A DNA stretch of 64,000 bases from JADMIH01 sp036399775 (GTDB lineage Bacteria; Chloroflexota; Chloroflexia; QHBQ01; JADMIH01), in the NCBI GenBank assembly GCA_036399775.1, contig DASWMJ010000018.1, forward strand, positions 1 to 64,000. Reading direction: 5' to 3'. Shown here in pieces: positions 54,451 to 63,243 of the stretch (its first letter is position 1; each line of letters starts with the position of its first letter). Below the pieces are notes generated by a model that was not told the DNA's origin, ran no database searches, and saw nothing but the letters and a program-made list of their open reading frames with translations. A program made the position numbers and the translations under genes.

Positions 54451-54724
54451 CATGTCTACCACAGCCTACTTCAAAAGGGGTAACGGAATGAATGAGCACT
54501 CCGAGGGTTGGACGCCCACTGACCTACACCTATTGATCGACACGCGTACGTGCTCAATCGTGAGATCTGACGTTACCACACGACCTCCACCCACATGGGC
54601 TTCATTATGTAAGGCGTTTCGCATGAGCCTATCTGAGCGGAATATAAGCCAAGCGCTGAGGTTGAGGCTGAACCAGGTGCGGACGAAAACGCCGGGGAAC
54701 CGGAAGAGGCTATCTAAATCTTGA
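54451..54724 (+). CDS. small ORF at the head of the tns operon, unknown
   Basis: The ORF has 90 codons from the ATG at 54451 (GAGGG before it) or 78 from 54487 (AAAGGGG before it). The C-terminal half (PPPTWASLCKAFRMSLSERN, then basic residues) looks like a small helix-turn-helix or basic DNA-binding stretch. I do not recognise a family. It comes 30 bases before a TnsB-like fragment, so it may stand for the N-terminal part of the same former gene; that is a guess. TTGACA at 54384 may be the -35 of the operon. Confidence 0.45.
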
Positions 54725-54754
54725 GCAACCAATAGTTCAAAGGAGAAATAACCC

Positions 54755-54964
54755 ATGGACACCGAGTCCGGAGAGATGTATCCCACGCTGATGGGGAACT
54801 GCGACTTCAGTGAAATTCCTTTAAGGATCATTAGCGACGATGGCCGTCCAATTACGGGTCAACCCGTAATCACAGCGCTCATAGACAGCTTTTCCGGGGC
54901 TGTCATTGGCACGCACGTACACATCGAGGGGCTTGACGCTGAACAAGCGCAGGGGAAGGAATAG
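54755..54964 (+). CDS. TnsB-like fragment: first catalytic Asp segment (69 aa)
   Basis: The protein has CDFSEIPLRIISDDGRPI, then VITALIDSFSGAVIGTHVHI. This parallels residues about 290-340 of the full TnsB further on (LDFTKL, then FGITMDVFTEAITGF) and the first strands of Mu/Tn7-type RNase-H-like transposase cores, including the first Asp in a D-F pair. The second Asp and the Glu are absent, so it cannot be catalytic alone. It has its own strong AAAGGAG Shine-Dalgarno. It is either a remnant of an older TnsB or a small derived protein that could interfere with or regulate transposition. Confidence 0.65.
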   Translation: MDTESGEMYPTLMGNCDFSEIPLRIISDDGRPITGQPVITALIDSFSGAVIGTHVHIEGLDAEQAQGKE

Positions 54965-55106
54965 GCGCTATACCTTTAGGAAGGTCTACACCTCCACGGC
55001 GCGTCTACCTACACGCTGTTACAGAAGGCGAATCTGTACATCAAATAGGGACCGTCAACGGAGTGATTGCAAATGAAACAAGTGAAGTCAAGAAAAGGAG
55101 AAGGAA

Positions 55107-55589
55107 ATGGACGACAACTTCGAGGCGAGGATGATGAATGATAGACCCGACGAAAGGGAGGAACATTCCCTATCGAACTGGAGCGTAAATGCCAAGCCGG
55201 TAGTGATCATCTCAGACCGCCTTCGCGCCGATATAGTTACCTATATATCGGACGGGATACGGATAGCAGCCAACACTGTTGACCAGTTGCGGCTATCAGG
55301 TGAGCCCAAAGAGTTGCCTAGGGTGTACGAACGCGGTGTGAAGTTTGAGAACGTTCTTTACCGTAGCCATGTTCTAGGGCCATGGTCTGTAGAGCAGGAG
55401 AGCGAGCACACTGGGGCTCAGATCAACCCATCTGATCCTGGGATTATCCATGTCTATGAGCCGCTACAAGGCCGCTACATCCCAGCACACGGGCTAGTTG
55501 ATGAATCTGCATCTGGCTGCTCTACGTCAACGCCAGACCATCATGCTGTAGCTCGGTATGCCCGCCACTCCGATGGCGCGGGGACTTAA
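55107..55589 (+). CDS. TnsB-like fragment: C-terminal beta-barrel (160 aa)
   Basis: Residues about 75-130 read YERGVKFENVLYRSHVL, then INPSDPGIIHVYEPLQGRYI and AHGLVD. The full TnsB (about 528-590) has TERGIKFQERFYTCP, then VAFDPRTLGVLYLIIDGG and CRLVD, which is the same segment: the small barrel after the catalytic core of Mu/Tn7-type transposases. No catalytic domain is present. It has a very good AAAAGGAGAAGG ribosome site and ends 129 bases before tnsA. Like the previous ORF it may be a relic or a working small protein, such as a partner that binds TnsC or end DNA. Confidence 0.65.
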   Translation: MDDNFEARMMNDRPDEREEHSLSNWSVNAKPVVIISDRLRADIVTYISDGIRIAANTVDQLRLSGEPKELPRVYERGVKFENVLYRSHVLGPWSVEQESEHTGAQINPSDPGIIHVYEPLQGRYIPAHGLVDESASGCSTSTPDHHAVARYARHSDGAGT

Positions 55590-55718
55590 GTGCCACTCAG
55601 AAGAGACAAATGTGACATGCGAGAAAAGGTAAGGCGCCATACGTGTGAGGAGTAGTTGCAACATTGGGTACGTTATCTCAGCTAAACGACTTCAGAAGGA
55701 TGGTAAAAGGAGCAATAG

Positions 55719-56540
55719 ATGAAAGCGAGCAGGCAGGAGAGCAGAGAACTGGCCAGAAAGCGTACCAGCCAGGGGCGTGGGCAAGGGCAAGGCGCGAACT
55801 ATCAACCATGGCTTGTTGTTCGTGAGGTAGTTGGGCGCGGTACCTGCTGGCGCGTCCAGGGCTGGACGGTAGACCGAAAGCATGAGTTGTTTGGAAAATT
55901 ACAGCGATGGCACTTCTATACGTTAGATTGGTCCGCAGCCGTCATAGACATTCGTGAGCAGTATCCGCTACTACCATTGGACTCCACACTCGATATAGCC
56001 AAGAAACTGGGCATCAGGCATCCTGGCCATCAGAGTAGGCGTAGCCCTGCTGGAGTGTTGATGGTTGATTTCATGGTCACCAAGATGTCCAACGGCGTGC
56101 GCTGGAACGAAGCGCACATGCTGTCCTACGCAAAGCGCCGTTCAGAAGAAGGCTCAGAGCAGACTCGCAAGGTGTTGGACATAAAGAAGCGGTGGCTAGA
56201 GGCACATGGCATCAAAGTCGTTGAAATTACGGATGAGACGCTCTCAATCGAGCTAGCTAAGAACGTGCATATGGTGCATAAGCACCTCGACATTTCTGAG
56301 CGCGTGCATTGCTTACAGAGCGAATTAGACCTGGTGGTTAGGACGCTTTCTGAGTATGCGTGGAGTGGCATGGCCCTACGGGATGCTGCTAAACGATGTG
56401 AGGAAGTGTTCTCCTTACCGCCCGGCAGTGGGTTAGCTATAGCTTATCACCTGATCGCTACAAAGCGTTGGCAGATAAACATGCATGTTCCTATAAACGC
56501 ATCGCAGCCCCTAACTTTCTTATCCAAGCCCAACTTCTAG
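55719..56540 (+). CDS. tnsA: Tn7-type transposon endonuclease subunit TnsA, with Glu63 replaced
   Basis: This 273-residue protein is colinear with Tn7 TnsA: RGQGQGANYQPWLVVREV (about residues 20-37), WSAAVIDIREQYPLLP (about 71-86), HP and MVDFMVT (about 101-120). A C-terminal helical domain binds TnsC in Tn7. Aligned without gaps from recall of Tn7 TnsA, its catalytic Glu63 corresponds to Gln62 here and Gln130 to Tyr137. Asp114 (Asp117 here) and Lys132 (Lys139 here) are kept. TnsA cuts the 5' ends of the element so that transposition is cut-and-paste; loss of the Glu may disable that. A strong AAAAGGAG precedes the ATG. tnsB follows after 13 bases. Confidence 0.92.
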   Translation: MKASRQESRELARKRTSQGRGQGQGANYQPWLVVREVVGRGTCWRVQGWTVDRKHELFGKLQRWHFYTLDWSAAVIDIREQYPLLPLDSTLDIAKKLGIRHPGHQSRRSPAGVLMVDFMVTKMSNGVRWNEAHMLSYAKRRSEEGSEQTRKVLDIKKRWLEAHGIKVVEITDETLSIELAKNVHMVHKHLDISERVHCLQSELDLVVRTLSEYAWSGMALRDAAKRCEEVFSLPPGSGLAIAYHLIATKRWQINMHVPINASQPLTFLSKPNF

Positions 56541-56553
56541 GGAGCCGAAACAA

Positions 56554-58758
56554 ATGCAGATATTTGTCGACAACCTTATAGAGTGGCAGATACCAGGCGA
56601 GAGGCGGAAGGTCGAGCGAGTGCTCCGTTTTGATGAGAACGAGCAGCACGCTCTTGTAATCAACATATACGCGAAGTCCGGCTTTCCGTTCTTGCGCCTT
56701 CGGAGGGAGATAGAGGAAGCACTGGACCGGGGAGAAGCCAGGGTCCTAAAAGTCGACCCATATAGCCACCTCCAGATTCCAGACACCATGTTGACCTCGG
56801 CTGACATCCAGCTGAGAGATGAATACATGCTCTATATCGGACCCATAATTGAGCGCCTGATGGACCTTGCGGATGAACAAAAACGGGCCTCTCTTATTCC
56901 TGCCCGCGCTAAAGAAGTAGGAAGAAGGAAAAAACTACTTTACGACCTTGTTCGCCGGTACCTACAGCGTGGTCAGGTGCAAAACGCCGTCCTTGGCGAC
57001 CGCAGTGCCTGTGGCGGAAAGGGGAAATGCCACAAGAGCGGAACCGTGAAGCGTGGGCGACCCAGATTATTTTCAGAGGACGACGGGATAAACGTGGACG
57101 AAGACACGGCCAAAATAATAGCCGAAGATATCGCTCTATTTTACGAGACACCCCAGGAACACTCGTTCACAAAGGCATTTGAGTTTATGCTCGCACGGGA
57201 CTTTGCTTCTCACTTCGTGTACGAGGATGGTGTGCCGGTTCCTATCTTATTGCCTCCAGCCTTGCTCCCCACGCGAGATCAGGCTCGTTACTGGTACAAC
57301 AAATTGAGTGATCCGGTGCGGGCCATGCTGCTTCGCAAAGGGATGCGCAAGTTCAATCTCGCTTTCCGCGCTTTGAATGGGAGAGCGTCACAGTTAGCTT
57401 CGATGGCTTATGAGGTCGTCACTCTTGACTTTACAAAATTAGACACCTACATGCGAAGCGGCATAGATAATAGCGTGCTCGAAAAGTTAACATTCGGCAT
57501 CACAATGGACGTGTTTACTGAAGCGATTACGGGATTTCTCATAACCAGCGAGCAATCGGCATATTTTTCTGCGGCACTCTTGATAGAGAGTATGTATGCC
57601 AACAAGGTGGAGCTTTGTGCCCGATATGGCGTAACGATAGACGATGAAGACTGGCCGATGTCCGGATATTTACCGCGTGCGATCCTCGCAGACCGCGGAG
57701 AGCTTGCCGGGAACAAGCCGATCCATATTGTGACCGATTTGCTGGTCGATATTGCGAATACAGATTCGTACCGTGCGGAACAAAAGGGTATGCACGAAGT
57801 TCAGTTTCACCTAACAAACAAAGATGTCTTTCATGATTTACCAGGGGCTGTGCGCAGGGCGGCGCAACGCGGGGACAAGAGTCCATCGGCACAAGCCGCC
57901 GCCTACGTAGCGGAAGTTGCCGCACTCGTAATACGGCGCATTCTCCACTGGAATAAAACGCACCGGAAACATTGGCTCACCCTCGATGCGGACGTCATCC
58001 TCGACCACATCGATCCTACACCTAATAACCTATGGCATTGGAGTAAGAAGAAGCGCAGCGGCGCCCTGGTGGCGAAGTCTGAAGATATCGTGCGCATGAA
58101 CCTGCTGCCGCATGGTGTTGCAACCGTAACAGAGAGAGGAATAAAATTTCAGGAGCGCTTCTACACCTGCCCGAAGGCCGAGCGCGAGCATTGGCGCGAG
58201 AAATTCCGCATGGGTAAGAAATTTGAACCTTTACAGGTTGCTTTCGATCCCCGTACGTTAGGCGTCCTCTACCTTATCATCGATGGCGGAAAGAGCCTTG
58301 AGCGCTGCCGGCTGGTCGACTGGATGCGCCAATATTCAAATCGCACCAGCCTTGAGTTCGATACATTTTACAAGACCCGGCGCAGGCTTGAGGTTAAACA
58401 TAATCATGAGAAGGTGGCGTCAAAAGTGCGGATGAACGCACACGTCCAACACACTGCCAAAGAGGCCACTGCACGCGCCAAAAAGCTACCCGCGACTCCT
58501 GACACCAAAAGACGTGCCGTCAAGCTGAGGGAAAATACACAGCGCGAACTAGGGCGTACACGCCCACTCGAAGCATGGAAAGACCTGGGCACTTCCACAG
58601 GCACGCCTATCGAAAATGGTGATATGAGTATCCACGACGGCTACTTATCAAACGATGCAGTGCGTGGGCCGTCCATCAGGTACGTACCCGACGACGACTA
58701 TGAGGAACTTGAGGCGCGGCGCAAGGCACGTGAGCAAGGGTCGCGTGCCAAGGAATGA
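56554..58758 (+). CDS. tnsB: Tn7-type DDE transposase TnsB
   Basis: This 734-residue protein has an N-terminal DNA-binding region (about 1-270) and an RNase-H-like core with Asp292 (LDFTKLD), Asp380 (ILADRGEL) and Glu415 (GMHEVQF). Spacings of 88 and 35 residues equal those of Tn7 TnsB as recalled (273, 361, 396). A beta-barrel region follows (about 528-590). The C-terminal tail (about 640-734) is highly charged and likely to contact TnsC. It binds the element ends, cuts 3' strands and joins them to target DNA. The full catalytic set suggests it is active. It lies in an operon with tnsA and tnsC. Confidence 0.95.
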   Translation: MQIFVDNLIEWQIPGERRKVERVLRFDENEQHALVINIYAKSGFPFLRLRREIEEALDRGEARVLKVDPYSHLQIPDTMLTSADIQLRDEYMLYIGPIIERLMDLADEQKRASLIPARAKEVGRRKKLLYDLVRRYLQRGQVQNAVLGDRSACGGKGKCHKSGTVKRGRPRLFSEDDGINVDEDTAKIIAEDIALFYETPQEHSFTKAFEFMLARDFASHFVYEDGVPVPILLPPALLPTRDQARYWYNKLSDPVRAMLLRKGMRKFNLAFRALNGRASQLASMAYEVVTLDFTKLDTYMRSGIDNSVLEKLTFGITMDVFTEAITGFLITSEQSAYFSAALLIESMYANKVELCARYGVTIDDEDWPMSGYLPRAILADRGELAGNKPIHIVTDLLVDIANTDSYRAEQKGMHEVQFHLTNKDVFHDLPGAVRRAAQRGDKSPSAQAAAYVAEVAALVIRRILHWNKTHRKHWLTLDADVILDHIDPTPNNLWHWSKKKRSGALVAKSEDIVRMNLLPHGVATVTERGIKFQERFYTCPKAEREHWREKFRMGKKFEPLQVAFDPRTLGVLYLIIDGGKSLERCRLVDWMRQYSNRTSLEFDTFYKTRRRLEVKHNHEKVASKVRMNAHVQHTAKEATARAKKLPATPDTKRRAVKLRENTQRELGRTRPLEAWKDLGTSTGTPIENGDMSIHDGYLSNDAVRGPSIRYVPDDDYEELEARRKAREQGSRAKE

Positions 58759-58788
58759 GCAATATTAGACGCATAAAGGGAAATTAGC

Positions 58789-60201
58789 ATGACACAGATC
58801 AACTATCAGACTAAGGACAAGAGCCAATTGCCGGAGGGCGGCATCGTAAAATGCCGTGCTATCTACAACGATAAGATCCTGGTGGACTACCGGGGTAACC
58901 CGCTTAACGAAGCTTTGCCTCCGGACCTGTATAAATCGGGGATGACCGATGCACTGGAATACTTACCCGCCTACAACGCAAACGATCGCAAGATGTCTCC
59001 TGAAGACAGATATGCAATGGTTCGCCGACTCTTACGACTGTTCATCGTTCTTCCACAGCACCGTCGCCTCGCTGAGAAGTTACAGGGCGTCATACGTGGT
59101 GGCTACGTCGGGCGCAATCCCACAATACCCGGTTACTACCGGTACACACGCAAACGGGTGATTAAAATGCTTCGTAACATGGGAATGCCGGTTGACTCTG
59201 CGATAGCGCAGTTCGGCTTAGAAGACGATGAAAGCACGGTCATAAGAACCATTGACGAGCTTCTTGGCGCAGCGCACGGCTTTCAATTTATTGGTTTGAG
59301 CGGTATGGGGAAATCCACAACCCTGAGAAAGATCCTGTCGCGATACCCCCAGGTTCTCCTTCACGACATGTACAAAGGCGTGCCGTGCAGCTTTCAACAG
59401 GTAGTCTGGTTACATCTTGAATGTCCTAGCGACGGGCGGCTAACCGGCTTATGCGAGCGGTTCTTCAAGGCCCTTGATGAGCTACTCGATTCAAACTACT
59501 CTTCTGGGGCCGTCATTGGGGGCAGGCAGAAGCAGCAGCACTTGCTCGTGCTTATGATGGGGTTGCTCGCGCAGTTGCATGGCATTGGCGTACTAGTCAT
59601 CGATGAGATACAACGGTTAAGCGAGGCTCGTAGCGGAGGGCATTTTCAGATGCTTAACTTTTTCAGCGAGCTGACGACTACTATAGGGGTGCCCGTGGTG
59701 CTCGTGGGCACGCCAAAGGCTCAAACTATGCTAACCAGCGAATTCAGGCAGACGCGCCGAGGCTGTGGGGAAGGCGAGACTATCTGGTCACGCCTGAATG
59801 AAGACGAAGCCTGGCACGAGTTCCTTCAGTCTCTTTGGCATTATCAATATACACGCGAAGAGTCACCCCTTGGGCTCCAGTGGGATGAGAAAGATAGCGA
59901 GGGGCACGCTGTGCCTGTAGTGCCGTCCGAGCTGAGCCATGTGATGTACGATGAAACGCAGGGAATCGTAGACCTGGCAGTCAAACTGTATATGCTGGCA
60001 CAAACCAGGGCGATACGTTCGGGCAAAGAAATGGTGAACAAGGATATTATCCGCTCTGTGGCATACGATAGCTTCGGAAGCGCGCGCGTCGCTTTAGATG
60101 CGCTTAGAAGGAACGATACAACAGCCATTGATCAACTTGGCGACTTGAACCTGGACATTGAACCATTGATGGACCTTGAGATTTCACGTAAGGCAGCCTA
60201 G
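58789..60201 (+). CDS. tnsC: Tn7-type AAA+ regulator TnsC
   Basis: This 470-residue protein has an AAA+ domain with Walker A GLSGMGKST (residues 169-177) and Walker B VLVIDEIQRLSE (Asp272-Glu273). Sensor and arginine-finger regions follow (VPVVLVGTPKA, about 305). It forms an ATP-dependent ring or filament on target DNA, linking TnsD/TniQ target selection to the TnsAB transposase. A good AAAGGGA site precedes the ATG. The tail (about 400-470) is acidic and could recruit TnsA and TnsB. It matches the Tn7 group better than the shorter TnsC of type V-K CRISPR transposons. Confidence 0.95.
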   Translation: MTQINYQTKDKSQLPEGGIVKCRAIYNDKILVDYRGNPLNEALPPDLYKSGMTDALEYLPAYNANDRKMSPEDRYAMVRRLLRLFIVLPQHRRLAEKLQGVIRGGYVGRNPTIPGYYRYTRKRVIKMLRNMGMPVDSAIAQFGLEDDESTVIRTIDELLGAAHGFQFIGLSGMGKSTTLRKILSRYPQVLLHDMYKGVPCSFQQVVWLHLECPSDGRLTGLCERFFKALDELLDSNYSSGAVIGGRQKQQHLLVLMMGLLAQLHGIGVLVIDEIQRLSEARSGGHFQMLNFFSELTTTIGVPVVLVGTPKAQTMLTSEFRQTRRGCGEGETIWSRLNEDEAWHEFLQSLWHYQYTREESPLGLQWDEKDSEGHAVPVVPSELSHVMYDETQGIVDLAVKLYMLAQTRAIRSGKEMVNKDIIRSVAYDSFGSARVALDALRRNDTTAIDQLGDLNLDIEPLMDLEISRKAA

Positions 60202-60214
60202 TTTCGGTAGTAGC

Positions 60215-62005
60215 ATGACACTCTATAGTTTCCCTGATTTACATCCCGGTGAGCTCGTATACAGCGCATGCGCGCGATGGCTCGAACGCCGCATGCGACC
60301 CAGCGACAAACACGCCGTACAGGAGCTGTTTGGCAAGAATACGGTGATTGCCGTGATAGACCTGCCGAGCAATCTAAGCGCTTTTGCGAAGAGATTGCCA
60401 AATCCGCACCTGTTTCCAGCAGACACGCTAATAGATGATCATACCATGCTGCCTTACCATGCACCCTTCCTTCCGGCCGACCGGCTGCAATTGGTGCGAG
60501 AGGATATGCTCGGCTCTAACGGTCCGGCAATACATATGAGGGCAGGTATCATGGCCAGCCAGGTGCCGCAACCGAGAGCGCTACATTTATGTAAATTTTG
60601 TGTTCGGGAAGACCTGGCGCAATATGGCGACTGCTACTGGCACCGCGAGCACCAGGCGCCCGGCGTCCTGGTCTGCTCCAAACACAGTATCGCTTTGACT
60701 GATACTGATGTTCTCATCCGAGATCGAAAGACGAGGTATCGCTTCACCACCGCGGCAAGCGCATACAGAGAAGCATCAGCACCATCTACTATGGCTATAA
60801 GCGCCGCTATTATAGGCTACTTTGAATTCGTGCATTATATTGCTACCAGTACCGGGTGGCTGCTCGAGCAAAATGTGCAACCTCAGGGATTAGAGTTCTT
60901 GCAGCAGCGCTACTTGCAGGCGCTTGCGGGCTTTGGATATGCAACTAGTGGAGGTAGAGTGCGGGCGAATGACGTGTGTGTCGATTTTAGGGAGCGGTAT
61001 CCGGCAGAGTTGCTTAGCTTGCTCGGCTGTGAGCTACCTGCGGGTCAAGCGGACAATTGGCTCCTGGGTATGTTGCGCAAGCCCGACGGCATCCAGCAAC
61101 CGATTAGACATCTTGTTCTGATGCATTTCTTGGGACTCTCCCCACAAGAATTCTTCGGGACTGGAACAGAGTTATCGTCTGATGAGCATGGCTCAGATGA
61201 CATTTATCAGGTCAATAACGAGGCATCAGTACAAAAGGATACCCAGAAGAGGACGACAGCATCCAGGTGGGATCCGGCATGGGATGGTACCCTACGTGAC
61301 CTGTGGGCTCGAACGGATATAAGCTTGGACGAGAAGGCTCGGCGGCTCGGCGTTGATCCACTTACAGTCAAGCGTCATGCTTCGCGCCTGGGGCTGGAGT
61401 TTCCGCAGGGTATGTCCCAAAAAGGAGCTTTCTTGTCGAGCACAGCAAATGATAACAGGATCGCTGTGGAGATATCAGTTCGAGACGAGAAGCGGGAGCT
61501 CTGGCTCAAAGTTTCAGCAGAAAACGAGGGGTGGGGTGTGAAGAAATTGAGACAAGTTGCCCCTGCCCTCTACGCATGGCTTTACAGGCACGACCGAGTC
61601 TGGCTGGCCTCCCACCTGCCTGCGCGAGAACCAACGGCAATCCAAAGGGCGCGCATCGACTGGCAGGCGCGAGATAAAACACTTTGCGAGGCTGCAGACC
61701 TGGCCGTTAAGCGTATTCGCGCAAAGGAAGGGCGGCCCGTTAGAGTGACCAAAACAGCCATCGGACGCGAAATCGGGGAAACGGCACTCATTCAGCGGAA
61801 TATAGACAAACTCCCGCTAACTCAGAAGTTACTTGATAGGGAGTCCGAAACGCACATGGAGTTTGCGATCCGCAGGCTAGCATGGGCTGTAGAATTATCT
61901 AGGGAGCAGGGCACGTTTCCAGGCCGCACCGATCTCATCACGTTAGCCGGTGTAAGACGTTGGACGCACGATACTGGCGTACTAAACTTGATTGATGCTA
62001 TGTGA
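60215..62005 (+). CDS. tnsD: TnsD/TniQ-family target-site selector 1
   Basis: This 596-residue protein has an N-terminal TniQ domain with FPDLHPGELVYSACARWL. A zinc finger follows (C126-K-F-C129, then WHREHQAPGVLVCSKH). The long C-terminal region has a helix-turn-helix near residues 375-405 (LDEKARRLGVDPLTVKRHAS) and a second DNA-binding part. TnsD proteins bind one specific chromosomal site and recruit TnsC. The length is near that of Tn7 TnsD, so it should carry its own sequence recognition. The start at 60215 is 13 bases after the tnsC stop; the ribosome site is weak, so translation may be coupled. Confidence 0.92.
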   Translation: MTLYSFPDLHPGELVYSACARWLERRMRPSDKHAVQELFGKNTVIAVIDLPSNLSAFAKRLPNPHLFPADTLIDDHTMLPYHAPFLPADRLQLVREDMLGSNGPAIHMRAGIMASQVPQPRALHLCKFCVREDLAQYGDCYWHREHQAPGVLVCSKHSIALTDTDVLIRDRKTRYRFTTAASAYREASAPSTMAISAAIIGYFEFVHYIATSTGWLLEQNVQPQGLEFLQQRYLQALAGFGYATSGGRVRANDVCVDFRERYPAELLSLLGCELPAGQADNWLLGMLRKPDGIQQPIRHLVLMHFLGLSPQEFFGTGTELSSDEHGSDDIYQVNNEASVQKDTQKRTTASRWDPAWDGTLRDLWARTDISLDEKARRLGVDPLTVKRHASRLGLEFPQGMSQKGAFLSSTANDNRIAVEISVRDEKRELWLKVSAENEGWGVKKLRQVAPALYAWLYRHDRVWLASHLPAREPTAIQRARIDWQARDKTLCEAADLAVKRIRAKEGRPVRVTKTAIGREIGETALIQRNIDKLPLTQKLLDRESETHMEFAIRRLAWAVELSREQGTFPGRTDLITLAGVRRWTHDTGVLNLIDAM

Positions 62006-62103
62006 GCTACAGCGCAGTTATTGAACCCCGTATCGCTTAGTTGCCAAGTTAGGCTGAAATGAAAATCTCGGAAATAGTTAGACTGTGATAAGGAGATTGA
62101 TAC

Positions 62104-63243
62104 ATGGTGGCGACTTGTTTCCCGGATATATTGCCGGACGAGTGCATTTTGAGTGCTGTCGCACGGTATAAGCACCGGCTGATGTTTTTCAGCAGCAGCA
62201 AGATTTTTGAGATTTGCACTTTTAAAGCAAAAGGCCATTTCCGACACGATCTTCCGACTTTTCTCGGATCTCTTGCACAGTCGCTCCCCAACCAAGACCT
62301 TTACACAATCGATTATCTAATTGATAAGTGCACTCTCTTCCCATATTATCGTCCGTTTCTCCCGCAGGAGAGACAGGAGCGACTACGCCAAAGCATGCGT
62401 GCAAATGATGCGAGCGCGATTTTAGATTCGGCCGGGATACGGCAAAGAAAGGTGCCGGTTGTTGGCTGGCTACGATACTGTCCCGAGTGCTTCATGAGCG
62501 ATTGTCAACGATACGGTGAGCCGTATTGGCACCGCCTGCACCAAATACGGGGGGTTGAAGTGTGTCCCGAACACAGAGTTTTCCTACAGAACAGTACCGC
62601 GCCATTACGGCTCGCAACCACAAAGACACGGTTACTTGCCGCCGAAGAGTTGTGTCACGAATGGCCAAGGATAGGGCAAAGAATTGATGACTCTGACATG
62701 GATCATCAAGTGCTACTCAGGCTTGCTCAAGATGCGCAGTGGCTACTAGCTCAGACGGAACTCAAAGACGGGCCTGAAGCCATAGTAGCGCGATTTAGGA
62801 TGCTCTTCATTGACCGAGGAATGGCAACAAAGTTACACCACAAAATTCAAAACCAAAAGATTCTTGCAGACCTATCGCATTATTACTCTCCAGCACTGCT
62901 TAGATTACTGAATTGCGAGCTGCCCGAGAAAGCCCAACAAAATTGGCTGAGTGTGGTGCTGCGTGGCTCATGGCACGCGAGTGACCCAATACGTTTTCTG
63001 TTGCTTATACAATACCTTGAGCACTCAGCGGAAAGCTTCTTTAGACTACCTGATAAGTACCATCCTAAACCGTTTGGAGACGGCCCATGGCCGTGCCTCA
63101 ACCCCGTTTGTTCCAACCACCAGGAGTCTGTGATACACAGCGTCACTCTCTCGAAAGGAAATAATCCGCCAAGATTACGGGGAGACTTCGCATGTCATTG
63201 TGGATTTGTGTACAGATACTCAAGAGATGTGAGCCAAGAATAA
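62104..63243 (+). CDS. TnsD/TniQ-family target-site selector 2, N-terminal part
   Basis: The 379 residues begin FPDILPDECILSAVARYKH (TniQ domain). Zinc fingers are C126-P-E-C129 with YWHRLHQIRGVEVCPEH, and a second at about 330-372 (WPCLNPVCSNH, then FACHCGFVYRYS). A TAA at 63241 ends the frame, but the same frame goes on with normal TnsD sequence. It has a better ribosome site (AAGGAG) than selector 1. If only this part is made, it resembles the short TniQ type; the site-binding half would be missing. Confidence 0.88.
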   Translation: MVATCFPDILPDECILSAVARYKHRLMFFSSSKIFEICTFKAKGHFRHDLPTFLGSLAQSLPNQDLYTIDYLIDKCTLFPYYRPFLPQERQERLRQSMRANDASAILDSAGIRQRKVPVVGWLRYCPECFMSDCQRYGEPYWHRLHQIRGVEVCPEHRVFLQNSTAPLRLATTKTRLLAAEELCHEWPRIGQRIDDSDMDHQVLLRLAQDAQWLLAQTELKDGPEAIVARFRMLFIDRGMATKLHHKIQNQKILADLSHYYSPALLRLLNCELPEKAQQNWLSVVLRGSWHASDPIRFLLLIQYLEHSAESFFRLPDKYHPKPFGDGPWPCLNPVCSNHQESVIHSVTLSKGNNPPRLRGDFACHCGFVYRYSRDVSQE

